DNA of 64,000 nucleotides. Origin: JAHEJX01 sp041605955 (GTDB lineage: Bacteria; Actinomycetota; Acidimicrobiia; Spongiisociales; UBA5794). The stretch covers positions 1-64,000 of the forward strand of contig JBFIXI010000011.1 in the NCBI GenBank assembly GCA_041605955.1. Reading direction: 5' to 3'. The position numbers were made by a program, and so were the translations under genes. Below, piece by piece: positions 8,747 through 18,501 of the stretch; position 1 is the stretch's first letter, and each line of letters opens with the position of its first letter. Under the pieces are notes generated by a model. The model had not been told where the DNA came from and did no database searches. It worked only from the letters and a program-made list of their open reading frames with translations.

Positions 8747-11700
8747 CACTCGCCGCCGGGCGCCCGCCACGAACCGATCCAAGGCGCCGGTCCTGGCCGC
8801 GGTGTTGGCGGCATTGTTCGTGAGCACTGCCCCGGCCAGCGCCGACGCAGTCCTCGGCGACTACCTGGACCGCTTCGACGTCGTCGACTACGGAAACAGC
8901 GATGGCTCGCTCTTGTGGGAGTCTGAGTGGGTCGAGTCCAACGACGACGCCGACCCGGCGAGCGGTGCGGTGATGATTGGAGTCGAACCGCACTGCGTCA
9001 GCGACAAGTGCCTCGTCATCGGCATCGGTGGCGCCGAGTCTGCTTACGTCAGTCGTTCCGCCGACCTGTCTGCTGCCGATCGTGCACTGCTGTCATTCGA
9101 CCGCAAACGCCATCAACACGTGGGAGGCACCGGGTTCGTTCGGCTCAGCGTTTCGGCGTCGGGAACCGGCTCGTGGGCCACTCTGGCAGTGTGGCAACTG
9201 GATGTCACCGATCCGCAGCCGATCGTAGAGCAACACGACATCTCGCCTTGGATGACTGCATCCACGGCCGTCCGCTTCGAGCTGATTGGCAGCCAGGACG
9301 GATCTCACGTCAACATAGACAACTTGCGCATAGAGCTCCTGGCTGACGACAACCTGCCACCAGTCCTCGACTTCATACCCGATCGCACGATCGACGAGGG
9401 GGCGAGAGTCGAATTCACCGCTACCGCGACCGATGCCGACCAAGACGACACGCTGTCCTTCAGATTGGATGGAACCCAGCCCGCCGGGGCCACGATCACC
9501 GCAGGCGGCAGCTTCACATGGACACCTACGGAGAGCCAAGGACCTGGGACTTACGCCTTCGATGTGATTGTCTCCGACGATGGAGAACCCAGCCTCAGCG
9601 ATCGCCAGACAGTCACATTGACGGTGAGGGAGGTCAATGCCCCCCCGACGCTGAACCCGATCAGCGAGCAAGTCGGCGACGAAGGTAGCTTGGTCTCCTT
9701 CCGCGCCACCGGCGTAGATGCCGAGACACCTGCCGCCGATCTCGTCTTTGCCATCTCGGGTGGCCCACCGGCGGGAGCTGCGATGACACAGGATGGGGTG
9801 TTCACGTGGATCCCGACCGAGAGGCAAGGACCGGGCACCTATACATTCGACGTGGTCGTCTTCGATGCCGGCGACCCAGTGCTTGCTGATACTCAGTCCA
9901 TCACCGTGAGCGTTGCCGAGAAGAACACCGCCCCCACCCTGGCGCCGATTGCCGACCAATCAGGTGATGAAGGAGTCGAGTTGTCGTTCACCGCCGACGC
10001 GTCGGACGCGGACTTCCCCCGGAACCTGCTCGCATATCGATTGGAAGGTGCGCCCGCCGGCGCCGTGATCTCGCCGACCGGGGCTTTCAGCTGGACTCCA
10101 ACCGACGAGCAGGGCCCTGGAATCTTCCGCTTCGACGTGATCGTCGTCGACAACGGCGACCCGGCCCTCTCGGACCGGCAGTCGGTGACATTCACTGTGG
10201 CCGAGGCCAACAACGCCCCCGTAATCGATCCGATCGGCACCCTGCGCGTAGCAGAAGGGGAGCTGGCGACGTTTACTGCCGAGGCGGTCGACCCGGACTC
10301 TCCGGCCAACACGTTCTGGTTCGGTCTGTCGGGAGCTCCTCTGGGAGCGGCCATCACCGCGCAGGGGGTATTCACTTGGATCCCTCACGAGTCGCAAGGT
10401 CCGGGAACTTATGAGTTCCACGTGGTCGCGACCGACACTGGAAGCCCCAGCCGATCGAGCTCTCGAGTGGTGCGGGTGGTTGTGGCAGAAGTCAACCAAC
10501 CGCCACAGCTCAACCTACTAGAGGCGTACTACGCCGAGGCCGGCTCGCCCTTCCATCTCAGCATCGCCGCCGACGACGCGGACCTGCCAGCGCAGAAGCT
10601 GTCATACGCCGTGTCGGGACTTCCCGAAGGGGCCCAGATCTCAGAGACAGGAGAGTTGAGTTGGCAGCCATCGGACGACGCGCTTGCCGATTCCTACGGT
10701 GTCCAGGTCACCGTGTCCGACGACGGCAGTCCGCCGCTGTCAGCCACAGCAATGTTCAGCATCCGAGTAGTCGGACCCAATCTCGCCCCAGTACTACGGC
10801 CCATTGGAGACAAGTGGGTCGAAGCAGGTGAGATGCTCACTTTCGTTGCGGTGGCTACGGATGAGGACGGCCCGAGCGATGAGCTGACTTACTCGCTGTC
10901 CTCCCAGGCTCCTCGCGGGTCGGCGATCAATCCCAGCAGCGGGGTCTTCCAATGGCGCCCTTCGCAGGCGCAGGATGACACCACCTATGCCTTTGCCGTC
11001 ACTGTGACGGATCGTGGCGCAGTGCCCAAGACAGACTCGGAAACGATCACGGTGACCGTGGGGCGGCCCAACGTGCCGCCACAGGTGGCGCGCCCGCCCG
11101 ACCAGCGCTCGATCCCGGGCGAATCGATAGCCCTGTCAATAACCGGATCCGATCCCGACGACTATCCGGAGCCGCTGTCATTCGCCGCCTTCAACCTGCC
11201 GCCCGGCCTCGACATCGATCCCACTTCCGGCGAAATAACCGGGATCATCGGGTTCGATGGGATCGAAGGCTCGCCCTACGCAGTCGAGATCGTCATCTCC
11301 GACGGAAGCGACGCAGCCCGCGTCGAATTCCAGTGGCAGGTGCTGGGCGTAGCGAACCCGCCGGCATCTTCGAACCGACAGGCCGTAGTCGGCAGCATCG
11401 CCACTGCAAGAGCCATTCCAGCGGCCTCCATCGAGCTCGACAGCACAATCGACCGTTCGTTGATCTTGATGGCAAGAGCCGTTAGCTCGAGTGCGACACA
11501 GATGTCTAGGCCGTTTCTCTTGCTGCTCCTGGTCCTCGGAGCCGTGGTCTGGCTGGGCCGCATCGGCGTGGGGCCAGTGTTGCGACGAGGAACCAAGCAC
11601 AGCGGCATTCTCGTCAGCTACGACCTCGAGAACGCATCGGGGCTGGTGGCACGATCGGGCGACGGGGCCGAGGTCTTTGTACATACCTCGGCCATTGCCC

Positions 11701-11807
11701 GCCGCGATCGCGGCAAATTGATCCCGGGCGACCTCGTGGAGTTCAGGACAGTTGACGGCGCTTACCGAGACCTCGTGACGAAACTACGCAAGCGCCGGCG
11801 AGGGTAG
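8736..11807 (+). CDS. Surface protein with cadherin-like repeats, one TM helix and a cytoplasmic cold-shock-like domain
   Basis: A 1023-residue protein. Signal peptide to about residue 37. N-terminal module about 38-205 with C87 and C92 in the C-X4-C-L motif shared with the proteins at 5582 and 48751. Then about seven cadherin-like/putative-Ig repeats (about 208-890), each with a phrase such as FTWTPTESQGPGTY and an interdomain APxLxPI linker. A membrane helix follows at about 926-943 with basic flank, then a 69-residue cytoplasmic tail resembling a cold-shock OB fold: RNP2 is well kept as VFVHTSAI (980-987), while RNP1 is degenerate (ASGLVA). The start overlaps the kinase 2 stop. Function inferred: an outer sensor or adhesin with an inner nucleic-acid-binding-like or docking module. 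Confidence 0.85.
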   Translation: MICNTRRRAPATNRSKAPVLAAVLAALFVSTAPASADAVLGDYLDRFDVVDYGNSDGSLLWESEWVESNDDADPASGAVMIGVEPHCVSDKCLVIGIGGAESAYVSRSADLSAADRALLSFDRKRHQHVGGTGFVRLSVSASGTGSWATLAVWQLDVTDPQPIVEQHDISPWMTASTAVRFELIGSQDGSHVNIDNLRIELLADDNLPPVLDFIPDRTIDEGARVEFTATATDADQDDTLSFRLDGTQPAGATITAGGSFTWTPTESQGPGTYAFDVIVSDDGEPSLSDRQTVTLTVREVNAPPTLNPISEQVGDEGSLVSFRATGVDAETPAADLVFAISGGPPAGAAMTQDGVFTWIPTERQGPGTYTFDVVVFDAGDPVLADTQSITVSVAEKNTAPTLAPIADQSGDEGVELSFTADASDADFPRNLLAYRLEGAPAGAVISPTGAFSWTPTDEQGPGIFRFDVIVVDNGDPALSDRQSVTFTVAEANNAPVIDPIGTLRVAEGELATFTAEAVDPDSPANTFWFGLSGAPLGAAITAQGVFTWIPHESQGPGTYEFHVVATDTGSPSRSSSRVVRVVVAEVNQPPQLNLLEAYYAEAGSPFHLSIAADDADLPAQKLSYAVSGLPEGAQISETGELSWQPSDDALADSYGVQVTVSDDGSPPLSATAMFSIRVVGPNLAPVLRPIGDKWVEAGEMLTFVAVATDEDGPSDELTYSLSSQAPRGSAINPSSGVFQWRPSQAQDDTTYAFAVTVTDRGAVPKTDSETITVTVGRPNVPPQVARPPDQRSIPGESIALSITGSDPDDYPEPLSFAAFNLPPGLDIDPTSGEITGIIGFDGIEGSPYAVEIVISDGSDAARVEFQWQVLGVANPPASSNRQAVVGSIATARAIPAASIELDSTIDRSLILMARAVSSSATQMSRPFLLLLLVLGAVVWLGRIGVGPVLRRGTKHSGILVSYDLENASGLVARSGDGAEVFVHTSAIARRDRGKLIPGDLVEFRTVDGAYRDLVTKLRKRRRG

Positions 11808-11843
11808 GCTCGAGCTGCCCACCTGGTACACGGAGCCGCCGCT

Positions 11844-12167
11844 ATGGATGACCATCCACAACAACGGGACCGAGAAGCCGGCCAGGACTCTGCCAGGGCG
11901 GATGCGTACGAAACCGCCACGCGGGCGTTTGTTGCGGCGGGCCTGGCGGCCCACAGTTGGTCGAATGGTCCCGGCCACCGCTACGGCGACCACCAGCACC
12001 CGTACCACAAGGTGCTGTATTGCGTCGCCGGATCGATCACCTTCCACACCCCCGACGGCGACATCGAGCTGTACCCGGGTGACCGACTCGACCTGCCTCC
12101 GGCGACGCCGCATCGCGCCACCGTCGGTCCGGACGGCGTCACCTGCATGGAGGCGGCGCGCTCGTGA
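11844..12167 (+). CDS. Single-domain cupin protein
   Basis: A 107-residue protein with a small cupin barrel: metal-binding-type motif 1 HQHPYHKVLYCVAG (about 50-63) and motif 2 PGDRLDLPPATPH (about 77-89). Histidines at the expected places suggest a bound metal. There is no signal peptide. It starts 36 bases after the surface-protein gene and may be co-transcribed with it, though the function looks unrelated. The substrate cannot be read from the sequence; stand-alone cupins of this size include small-molecule isomerases, dioxygenases and binding proteins. Confidence 0.75.
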   Translation: MDDHPQQRDREAGQDSARADAYETATRAFVAAGLAAHSWSNGPGHRYGDHQHPYHKVLYCVAGSITFHTPDGDIELYPGDRLDLPPATPHRATVGPDGVTCMEAARS

Positions 12168-12179
12168 GGTGTGGTGAGG

Positions 12180-13289
12180 TCACTTGCGCCCATCGGCGGC
12201 GATGTGGGCGCTGATCGGCTCGTCAAAACGGTCCAGCGACTCGCTTGACTCATAGGCGGCAACGCCGGAGACGAACGACCTGGCGATGAGCAGCACGAAC
12301 AGATCCCCGGCCTGCCAACCGAGTGATTGATGCATTGAACTTGGTGTGGTGGCCGACCATCCGGCGAGGCGGCGCGCATCAGCCTCGTCGGCCGTTTCGA
12401 CGATGAACAAGGTCAGCTGCTGCGAGTCGCTCTCCGGATGGGTGGGGGGCCGCAGTCGGGCGGTGACGGTGACACAGCCGTGGCACCGGCTCAGCACGTG
12501 ATCCGCCTCTGCCGGCGGAGCCCCGGGAAGCCAAACCGGTGCCAGGTCCTCGGCGAGACGGATCGCGCTGACCCGGTAGTCGTCGGCGTCGATGGCATCG
12601 GCGATTGATATGGCGAGCCCGACGAGGTCCCGAGACGGCTCGTAGTGTTCGATGCCGCACTCCGCCAGCCCCAAACCGTCTCGAGTTTCGACAGGCACCA
12701 GGCCCCAGGAGCTGAGATCGGCGTCTTCATCCGAGGGGTCCACGAAGCGATCGATCAACTGCGCGGTTGGCGGCAAGGCCAGATCTCGGGCGCGCCGCAA
12801 CGTCGCGGTGGCCTCGGGCGAAACGGCTCGCAGCGCGTACGACGCGACTCCCAAAGCGACCAGCGCGTCACGCCAATCGATCCGCGCGGTGTCCACCAGC
12901 GCCGCGGCGAACGTCGCGTCGGCAGCGGCAGAGGAACTTCCCTGGCGCAAAGCCCGCACGGCGGCGCGCCGGGCGAAACCGATCAACGTATATAGGTCGT
13001 CCATGGAGAGAGCCGCACGCAGCTGATCCCGTTCGTGCCCCGTGGACCCCGCCATACGCCGTACGGCAGCTTCCACCGCCGCGTCGGCCGGGGCGTCGCT
13101 GAAACGGAGCAGGTCGTGATCACCTGCCCAGAAGTCGTACCGAACGCCTTCGAGTGGTGAGCGGACAGCTCCGCGGAGTCGGTTCTGGTGGCGCCGCTCG
13201 GCCTCGACGGCGGCGGCGAACTCAGCCCCGATGACTATGGCCGAGTCGTCCGAGTCACCGTCCGACGGAGATCCGCTCGTGGGGTGCAT
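12180..13289 (-). CDS. Hypothetical protein downstream of the ATPase operon
   Basis: I do not recognise this protein. The frame is open upstream to 13442, but the ATG at 13289 (MHPTSGSPSD) is more likely because the extra upstream residues look non-coding and run towards the ATPase B gene. The product is about 369 residues, soluble, rich in Ala, Asp and Arg, with predicted helical stretches and no membrane segment. It lies 75 bases after the end of atpB on the same strand, so it may be the last gene of that transcript. The C-terminal part alternates strand-like and helical stretches. No catalytic motif was seen. Confidence 0.6.
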   Translation of the reverse strand: MHPTSGSPSDGDSDDSAIVIGAEFAAAVEAERRHQNRLRGAVRSPLEGVRYDFWAGDHDLLRFSDAPADAAVEAAVRRMAGSTGHERDQLRAALSMDDLYTLIGFARRAAVRALRQGSSSAAADATFAAALVDTARIDWRDALVALGVASYALRAVSPEATATLRRARDLALPPTAQLIDRFVDPSDEDADLSSWGLVPVETRDGLGLAECGIEHYEPSRDLVGLAISIADAIDADDYRVSAIRLAEDLAPVWLPGAPPAEADHVLSRCHGCVTVTARLRPPTHPESDSQQLTLFIVETADEADARRLAGWSATTPSSMHQSLGWQAGDLFVLLIARSFVSGVAAYESSESLDRFDEPISAHIAADGRK

Positions 13290-13363
13290 GGGAACATCGT
13301 AGGTGTCGCGGACGGCACCGGAAGCTCGGGAGACATGCAGGCGGACGGCACGTCCGTGGCGAA

Positions 13364-14761
13364 TCAGGGGCGGAACGCAGCAATCGTCGCCGGGGAGATC
13401 CGCTTGAGTGCGCCCTCCGGGAAAGGAGCCAACAGGCGCCAAGCGAGGTCGAGACTCTCGGCGAAGCTGCGCGGCTCCGCTTGGGACACGAATTGCTGCT
13501 CGAAAGCATCCGCAAAGTCGAGCACTCGGCCGTCCGCCTCGGAGAGGCCCTCTTCGCCGATGATGGCGACCAGCCTGCGCAGGTCACGACCTTCGGCGTA
13601 GAAGGCGTACAACTGGTTGGCGACCTCGCGGTGATCCGCTCTGGTCGACCCTTCCCCGATCCCGGCGTTCATCAGCCGGCTCAGCGACGGAAGGACGTCG
13701 ATCGGCGGACTGACTCCCCTGCGATGGATCTCCCTAGACAGGACGATCTGTCCCTCGGTGATGTAACCCGTGAGGTCGGGAATGGGGTGAGTGATGTCGT
13801 CATCTGGCATCGACACGATTATCAACTGGGTGATCGACCCCTCGTGTCCGTGGAGGCGACCGGCCCGTTCATAGATCGTCGCCAGATCCGTGTACATGTA
13901 GCCCGGGTACCCCCGACGGCCGGGAATTTCCTCGCGGGCGGTGGCCACTTCCCGCAGGGCCTCGCAGTAGTTGGTCATGTCGGTGAGCATCACCAGGACG
14001 TGGAAGCCGTGGCGGAACGCCAGGAACTCGGCAGTAGTGAGGGCCATTCGCGGGGTGAGTAGCCGCTCGATAGTCGGATCGTCAGCGAGGTTCTGGAATA
14101 GAACCGTCCGGTCCAGCTGGCCCGAGGCCTCGAGCCGCCGCCGAAAGTAGCCGGCTTCGCGACGGGTGATGCCCATGGCGGCGAACACCACGACGAAGCC
14201 CTCGGATTCTGCTCCGATGACGCGGGCTCCGGTGGCGATATCGGCTGCCAGTGCTTCCCCGGGCAATCCGAACCCGGAGAATATCGGGAGCTTCTGTCCC
14301 CGCAGCAAGGTGTTCAAGCCATCGATGGCGGCGATTCCCGTCTCGATGGGCTCTGCCGGATAGACGCGGGCCGCGGGATTGATCGGCAGCCCGTTGACGT
14401 CCCAAAAAGCCTCCGGCATTACGGGGGGCCCATCGTCGATGGGATGGCCGCTTCCGTCGAGGACCCTGCCGAGCAGATCAAGACCCACCCCGAGACGGGC
14501 GCCACCGCCACCGAGGCGAACGCTGGTAGTGGCCAGATCGAGCCCGTGGGTCCCGGCGAAAACCTCGACGACGGCACGTTCGTGATCGAGTTCGAGCACC
14601 TGTCCGGCCCGGAGCCCACCCTCGGGAGTGACCACCTCAACCACCTCGCCCATACGCACCCCGATGGCTCGATCGATGAAGAGCAGCGGGCCGGCAATGG
14701 AGTGGACGGTCTGCAGTTCAACGGTCTGCAGGCTGCGCTGCGGGTCGATCGTGTGATTCAT
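13364..14761 (-). CDS. atpB: A/V-type ATPase subunit B (non-catalytic)
   Basis: A 465-residue subunit of the V1/A1 hexamer. It carries the B-type degenerate nucleotide loop SGFGLPGEALAADI in place of a Walker A motif, the family phrase LTDMTNYCEALREV and GRRGYPGYMYTDLATIYERAGR, all diagnostic of the regulatory B subunit. Length is normal. Its ATG overlaps the stop of atpA (ATGA). In the rotary motor it alternates with subunit A and positions the catalytic interfaces. It is the last ATPase gene of the operon; the unrecognised gene at 12180 follows. Confidence 0.95.
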   Translation of the reverse strand: MNHTIDPQRSLQTVELQTVHSIAGPLLFIDRAIGVRMGEVVEVVTPEGGLRAGQVLELDHERAVVEVFAGTHGLDLATTSVRLGGGGARLGVGLDLLGRVLDGSGHPIDDGPPVMPEAFWDVNGLPINPAARVYPAEPIETGIAAIDGLNTLLRGQKLPIFSGFGLPGEALAADIATGARVIGAESEGFVVVFAAMGITRREAGYFRRRLEASGQLDRTVLFQNLADDPTIERLLTPRMALTTAEFLAFRHGFHVLVMLTDMTNYCEALREVATAREEIPGRRGYPGYMYTDLATIYERAGRLHGHEGSITQLIIVSMPDDDITHPIPDLTGYITEGQIVLSREIHRRGVSPPIDVLPSLSRLMNAGIGEGSTRADHREVANQLYAFYAEGRDLRRLVAIIGEEGLSEADGRVLDFADAFEQQFVSQAEPRSFAESLDLAWRLLAPFPEGALKRISPATIAAFRP

Positions 14762-16509
14762 TCGGGCGCCACCTCGATGTCGATGCGATCGATCAGCCTT
14801 TCGGCGAGGCTCTGCGCTTCATCCGGTGCCCAGGATCGCATGCGGGCGATCTCGTCTATCACCTCGGCGGAGACGATCTCCTCCCACGCCACTTCGACGG
14901 CAACGGCTCGTTGGGCCACCTCAGCAAAGCGGCGGATGACTCGCAACATCCAGTACTGCTTCGCCAGCGGACACGTGGCGTCGATCTCATCGAAGGCGGA
15001 CTGCTGCAGGTAGTCCTCGCGGAGCATCTCGGCGATCGCAAAGGTGACCCGTTCGCTCGGGGCGAGCACATCGGCGCCGAGGAGCTCCACGATGTCCTCC
15101 AGTTCCTTGGCGCGGCCGAGGAGGCCAATTGCCCACGCCCGCTGGCTGCTCCAATCGGGAGCCACCTGTGAGTCGAACCACTCAGACAAGTCGTACAGCG
15201 AATAGCTGCGCGTCCAGTCAATGGCGGGATAGTGGCGGCGGCGCGCCAGGTCCGAATCGAGAGCCCAGAACGTGCCTGCCAAGCGCAGACTGTATTGGGT
15301 GACCGGCTCGGAGAAATCGCCGCCCGGCGGCGACACTGCACCCACCACCGATACGGAGCCGTGCCGGCCTTCCCGTCCCAAAGCCACCACCGCCCCGGCC
15401 CGTTCATAGAACTCAGCCAGCCGGGACGGCAGGTAGGCCGGGTAACCCTCTTCCCCCGGCATCTCCTCCAGATGACTGGAGACCTCACGCAACGCCTCCC
15501 CCCAGCGACTAGTGCTGTCGGCGAGCACCGCTACGTCGTATCCCTGGTCGCGGTAGTACTCGCCGATCGTGATCCCGGTGTAGATGCTGGCCTCGCGCGC
15601 CGCCACCGGCATATTCGACGTGTTGGCGATGACCAGGGTCCGCTCAATCAGGGAAACCCCGCTTTGCGGATCGGTCAATTGCGGGAACGACTCGAGTACC
15701 TCGGCCAGCTCGTTACCCCGTTCGCCGCATCCGATGAAGACCACGACGTCGGCGTCGGCGTGTCGGGCGAGCGTTTGCTCGTGCACCGTCTTGCCGGTTC
15801 CGAATCCGCCGGGAATGGTGGCGCTGCCGCCACGGGCAATGGGAAACATGGTGTCGACGACCCGTTGCCCGGTGACGAGCGGCAATACCGGATCGAGCCG
15901 GGCGGCCACCGGGCGGCGCTGCCGCACCGGCCACCTGGTGAGCATCGACACCGGCTGTTCGTCGATCCAAGCAACAGGCTCTTCGACCGTCGCTTTGTCC
16001 TCGCCGACCGCAGTGACCCGACCGGCTCGCCCCGGCGGAACCAGGATCCGATGCTCGATGGACCCGGTCTCGGCAACCGTGGCGAGCACGTCTCCCACCT
16101 CTACGTCGGCTCCAGGAGCGACGCAGTAGTGAACGGACCAGCGCCGCTCGCGGTCGAGCGGCGAAACGTCGATCCCCCGTTGAACGAAAGGCTGCTCGAA
16201 TGGCCCGCTCGGCCCAGCGGCGAGCGCCAACAGTGGACGTTGGACTCCATCGAAGATCCCGCCCATCAGGCCAGGCCCCAGCTCGACGCTGAGCGGGCGG
16301 CCGGTATCGTTCACCGGGGAACCAACCTCGAGGCCGGCGGTCTCTTCGTACACTTGGATCACTGCGTGCGGTCCAACCAGGCGGATGATCTCGCCGACGA
16401 GTCCCCTCGGGCCGACCCGAACGACGTTGTAGAGGCGGGCTCGTTGCAGGCCCTCGGCCACCACCACCGGTCCGGCAACGCGCACAACCCGACCCCCAGT
16501 GGCATTCAC
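14758..16509 (-). CDS. atpA: A/V-type ATPase catalytic subunit A
   Basis: A 583-residue catalytic subunit. Walker A reads GGFGTGKT (234-241), followed by the A-subunit signature GCGERGNELAEVL and ADSTSRWGEALREVS. The roughly 90-residue non-homologous insertion that separates A-type catalytic subunits from F-type beta is present before the P-loop (about 115-200). The typical family P-loop is GxFGxGKT, so this version is normal. The start overlaps atpF by four bases and the stop overlaps atpB by four. It hydrolyses or makes ATP in the cytoplasmic head. Confidence 0.96.
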   Translation of the reverse strand: MNATGGRVVRVAGPVVVAEGLQRARLYNVVRVGPRGLVGEIIRLVGPHAVIQVYEETAGLEVGSPVNDTGRPLSVELGPGLMGGIFDGVQRPLLALAAGPSGPFEQPFVQRGIDVSPLDRERRWSVHYCVAPGADVEVGDVLATVAETGSIEHRILVPPGRAGRVTAVGEDKATVEEPVAWIDEQPVSMLTRWPVRQRRPVAARLDPVLPLVTGQRVVDTMFPIARGGSATIPGGFGTGKTVHEQTLARHADADVVVFIGCGERGNELAEVLESFPQLTDPQSGVSLIERTLVIANTSNMPVAAREASIYTGITIGEYYRDQGYDVAVLADSTSRWGEALREVSSHLEEMPGEEGYPAYLPSRLAEFYERAGAVVALGREGRHGSVSVVGAVSPPGGDFSEPVTQYSLRLAGTFWALDSDLARRRHYPAIDWTRSYSLYDLSEWFDSQVAPDWSSQRAWAIGLLGRAKELEDIVELLGADVLAPSERVTFAIAEMLREDYLQQSAFDEIDATCPLAKQYWMLRVIRRFAEVAQRAVAVEVAWEEIVSAEVIDEIARMRSWAPDEAQSLAERLIDRIDIEVAPE

Positions 16510-16853
16510 TGGTCCTCCTCCCCGCCAAACGTGATGTGGTAGCCGACAGCACGACTCAGCAGCTCCGACAGCCGGGCTTGCCGGGCTCCGTGCCTCACCT
16601 CACCCAGGCCCGACGGAAGCGGCACGATCACCGGGCTGAGCGAGGTGTCTGCGTCTCGCTGCGTCTGCGGCCCCAGGGCAGTGAAGAACGGCTCGTACAG
16701 CGCTACTACTCCCTCCAGGCCTTCACGGAGGAGGCGGCCCACCTCCCGTTCGGCAGCGGTGGTGGAGTCAGCGACGATGGTGCGTACCCCGGCGAGCAAG
16801 TAGCCGGCTTCCAGCTCCGCAGGAACGATGACGAGCGCCGTCCCGCTACTCAT
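16506..16853 (-). CDS. atpF: A/V-type ATPase subunit F
   Basis: A 115-residue small central-stalk subunit. The N-terminal stretch (IVPAELEAGYLLAGVRT) matches the F-family Rossmann-like fold in which a short strand is followed by a Gly-rich turn and helix; the middle carries the EGVVALYEPFF strand-loop. It binds subunit D in the rotor. Assignment relies strongly on position between C and A in the standard ECFAB order, with four-base overlaps on both sides. Confidence 0.88.
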   Translation of the reverse strand: MSSGTALVIVPAELEAGYLLAGVRTIVADSTTAAEREVGRLLREGLEGVVALYEPFFTALGPQTQRDADTSLSPVIVPLPSGLGEVRHGARQARLSELLSRAVGYHITFGGEEDQ

Positions 16854-17914
16854 GCGGCCGTCTCGATACGGGCGAGCACCTCGGCCTCGTCCATCCCGTG
16901 CACGATCCCGCGGCCTACAAGACGCAGATCACGAACTTCGGCCTCCTTGGCGAATGTGAAAGCGACTGGAATGTCGAATCCCAGGGGATCGCCGGCCGCA
17001 AACCCCGCGAGCGCGGCTGCGGTCAGCCGCTGCTGGAGCCCGCCTGCCAGTACTGTCAACTGGCCGTGGCTCGACCAGGCCTGCAGAACCTCCTGCCACT
17101 CCGGCATGGGGAACAACTCCTCAACGCGAGCGGCGAGGCGCTCGGAGTCGTCCTCGGCGGCCAACTCTTCCCAGTGGCCGATCTTTCGAGTACCGCCGGG
17201 CACGATGGGCGACCTGTCTGTGGCGGGAGCGATCTCGCCGGCAAGGCGGGCCGCCCGCAGCCGCAGAGCCGTCACGAGGTTGGCCACATCGATCTCGGTC
17301 CGCAACACTTGGGCCCCCCGCGAAACCTCGTTGCCGAGGATCTCATCGAGTTTGGCGGCAAACCCGGCGTTCAGCGCCCACTCGACAACGGCGCGATTCG
17401 CGGTTCGCTCGAAGTCGCCCAGCGCGTCTCGCAACTGCCGGGCGGTGGCCCGGGAGGGCAGCTCCCAGGACACGGCAAGATCGACCCGGCTGCGGAGATC
17501 GGGTAGCGCCGCCAGCGCCGCCAGGGCGGACTCGTCGAGCCGCCCGGCCGGTATCAAGAGTGTGGACACCTCGGGGGCGTCCGGACCATCCGGCACCCGA
17601 AAGAGGGTGCGCAGATCGTGAAGAACCCAACGATCGAGGAGGACCGCGACGCGGTCGGCGGCGTCTTCGGCATAGAACGAGTGCATAGCCGCCAGGGTGC
17701 GCGCCAGGTTGCGGCGAATCGCTTCGTCGAGGCGACGGATGCCCGTGGCGCGGGCAACCGCCGCCTCCACGTCGGGCGCATAGGAAGTATCGGCCAGCCG
17801 ACCCAAGAGTCGATCCAACGTGCCTGCAGCGTAGAGGTCGGCGAAGTCTGGTCCCCGCAACAGTCGCGACCGCATAGCTCTCAGACGCGCATTGCCATAC
17901 TCATAGCCGATCAC
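16850..17914 (-). CDS. atpC: A/V-type ATPase subunit C (d-type stalk adaptor)
   Basis: A 354-residue protein beginning MIGYEYGNARLRAMRSRLL, a standard start for the archaeal C/vacuolar d subunit that seats the central stalk on the c-ring. The rest is almost wholly helical with three internal segments, matching the funnel-shaped fold. Phrases such as NLVTALRLRAAR near the middle are typical of the family. It overlaps atpE upstream and atpF downstream by four bases each. Confidence 0.92.
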   Translation of the reverse strand: MIGYEYGNARLRAMRSRLLRGPDFADLYAAGTLDRLLGRLADTSYAPDVEAAVARATGIRRLDEAIRRNLARTLAAMHSFYAEDAADRVAVLLDRWVLHDLRTLFRVPDGPDAPEVSTLLIPAGRLDESALAALAALPDLRSRVDLAVSWELPSRATARQLRDALGDFERTANRAVVEWALNAGFAAKLDEILGNEVSRGAQVLRTEIDVANLVTALRLRAARLAGEIAPATDRSPIVPGGTRKIGHWEELAAEDDSERLAARVEELFPMPEWQEVLQAWSSHGQLTVLAGGLQQRLTAAALAGFAAGDPLGFDIPVAFTFAKEAEVRDLRLVGRGIVHGMDEAEVLARIETAA

Positions 17915-18501
17915 CGAGTGTCCCCCCGCAGCTCGGGCACCAGCTCACCGGCCAGGAGCCTCATCTCTTCGTCGGCCGCCGTCAGACGGGCCGCTAGATC
18001 GTTGCGGACCTGCTTGCCGTCCGCGACGAGCTCGACGCCTCCCCACCTCCCCGACATGGGTTCCACTGCCGAAGCGAGGCCGCGCTCGGTAGCCAACCGA
18101 CGCACCAGATCGATGTCGGCGGGATCGACACGGATCAAGGTCGGATCGGGCAACGTGGCCGTGGCTTCGTCGAGCAGCTGAGCGAGGATGGACTCATAGC
18201 GGGGCTCTTCCCTCAGCCGCGCCAACCGATTCGACACCTGCTCGAGGGCGCCCTGGAAGACCTCCTCACGTGCATTGCGGCGTTCCCGCGCCGCGTCGAT
18301 CTGGGCGCGGCTGGCGTGGCGACGACGGAGGTCGCGGATCCGGTCATCCAAGCTGGAGGCGAGTTCTTCCTCCCGCTCGCGAGCCGCGAGTCGCGCCTCT
18401 GCAAGGAGTGCGTCAGCGCGAGACTCGGCGGTCGCGATGATCTCGGCCGCCTGTTCTTCAGCTTCGCGCCGGATCGAGTCGAGGATGTCCTCGAGGGCCA
18501 T
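17911..18501 (-). CDS. atpE: A/V-type ATPase subunit E (peripheral stalk)
   Basis: A 196-residue protein: a long charged N-terminal coiled coil (about 1-100, rich in Glu, Ala and Arg) followed by a compact C-terminal alpha/beta domain ending in a segment with GGVELVADGKQVRNDL, where the family usually has GGxxxxxxDGxxxxxNTF. It pairs with subunit H/G to form the stator. Its ATG shares one base with the atpK stop (TGATG). Not to be confused with the F-type c subunit, which is also called AtpE. Confidence 0.9.
   Translation of the reverse strand: MALEDILDSIRREAEEQAAEIIATAESRADALLAEARLAAREREEELASSLDDRIRDLRRRHASRAQIDAARERRNAREEVFQGALEQVSNRLARLREEPRYESILAQLLDEATATLPDPTLIRVDPADIDLVRRLATERGLASAVEPMSGRWGGVELVADGKQVRNDLAARLTAADEEMRLLAGELVPELRGDTR

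Noticed and set aside
15232..16542. 436-codon plus-strand frame opposite ATPase subunit A
   Set aside because: Shadow of atpA; low-complexity and His/Arg-rich with no family match.
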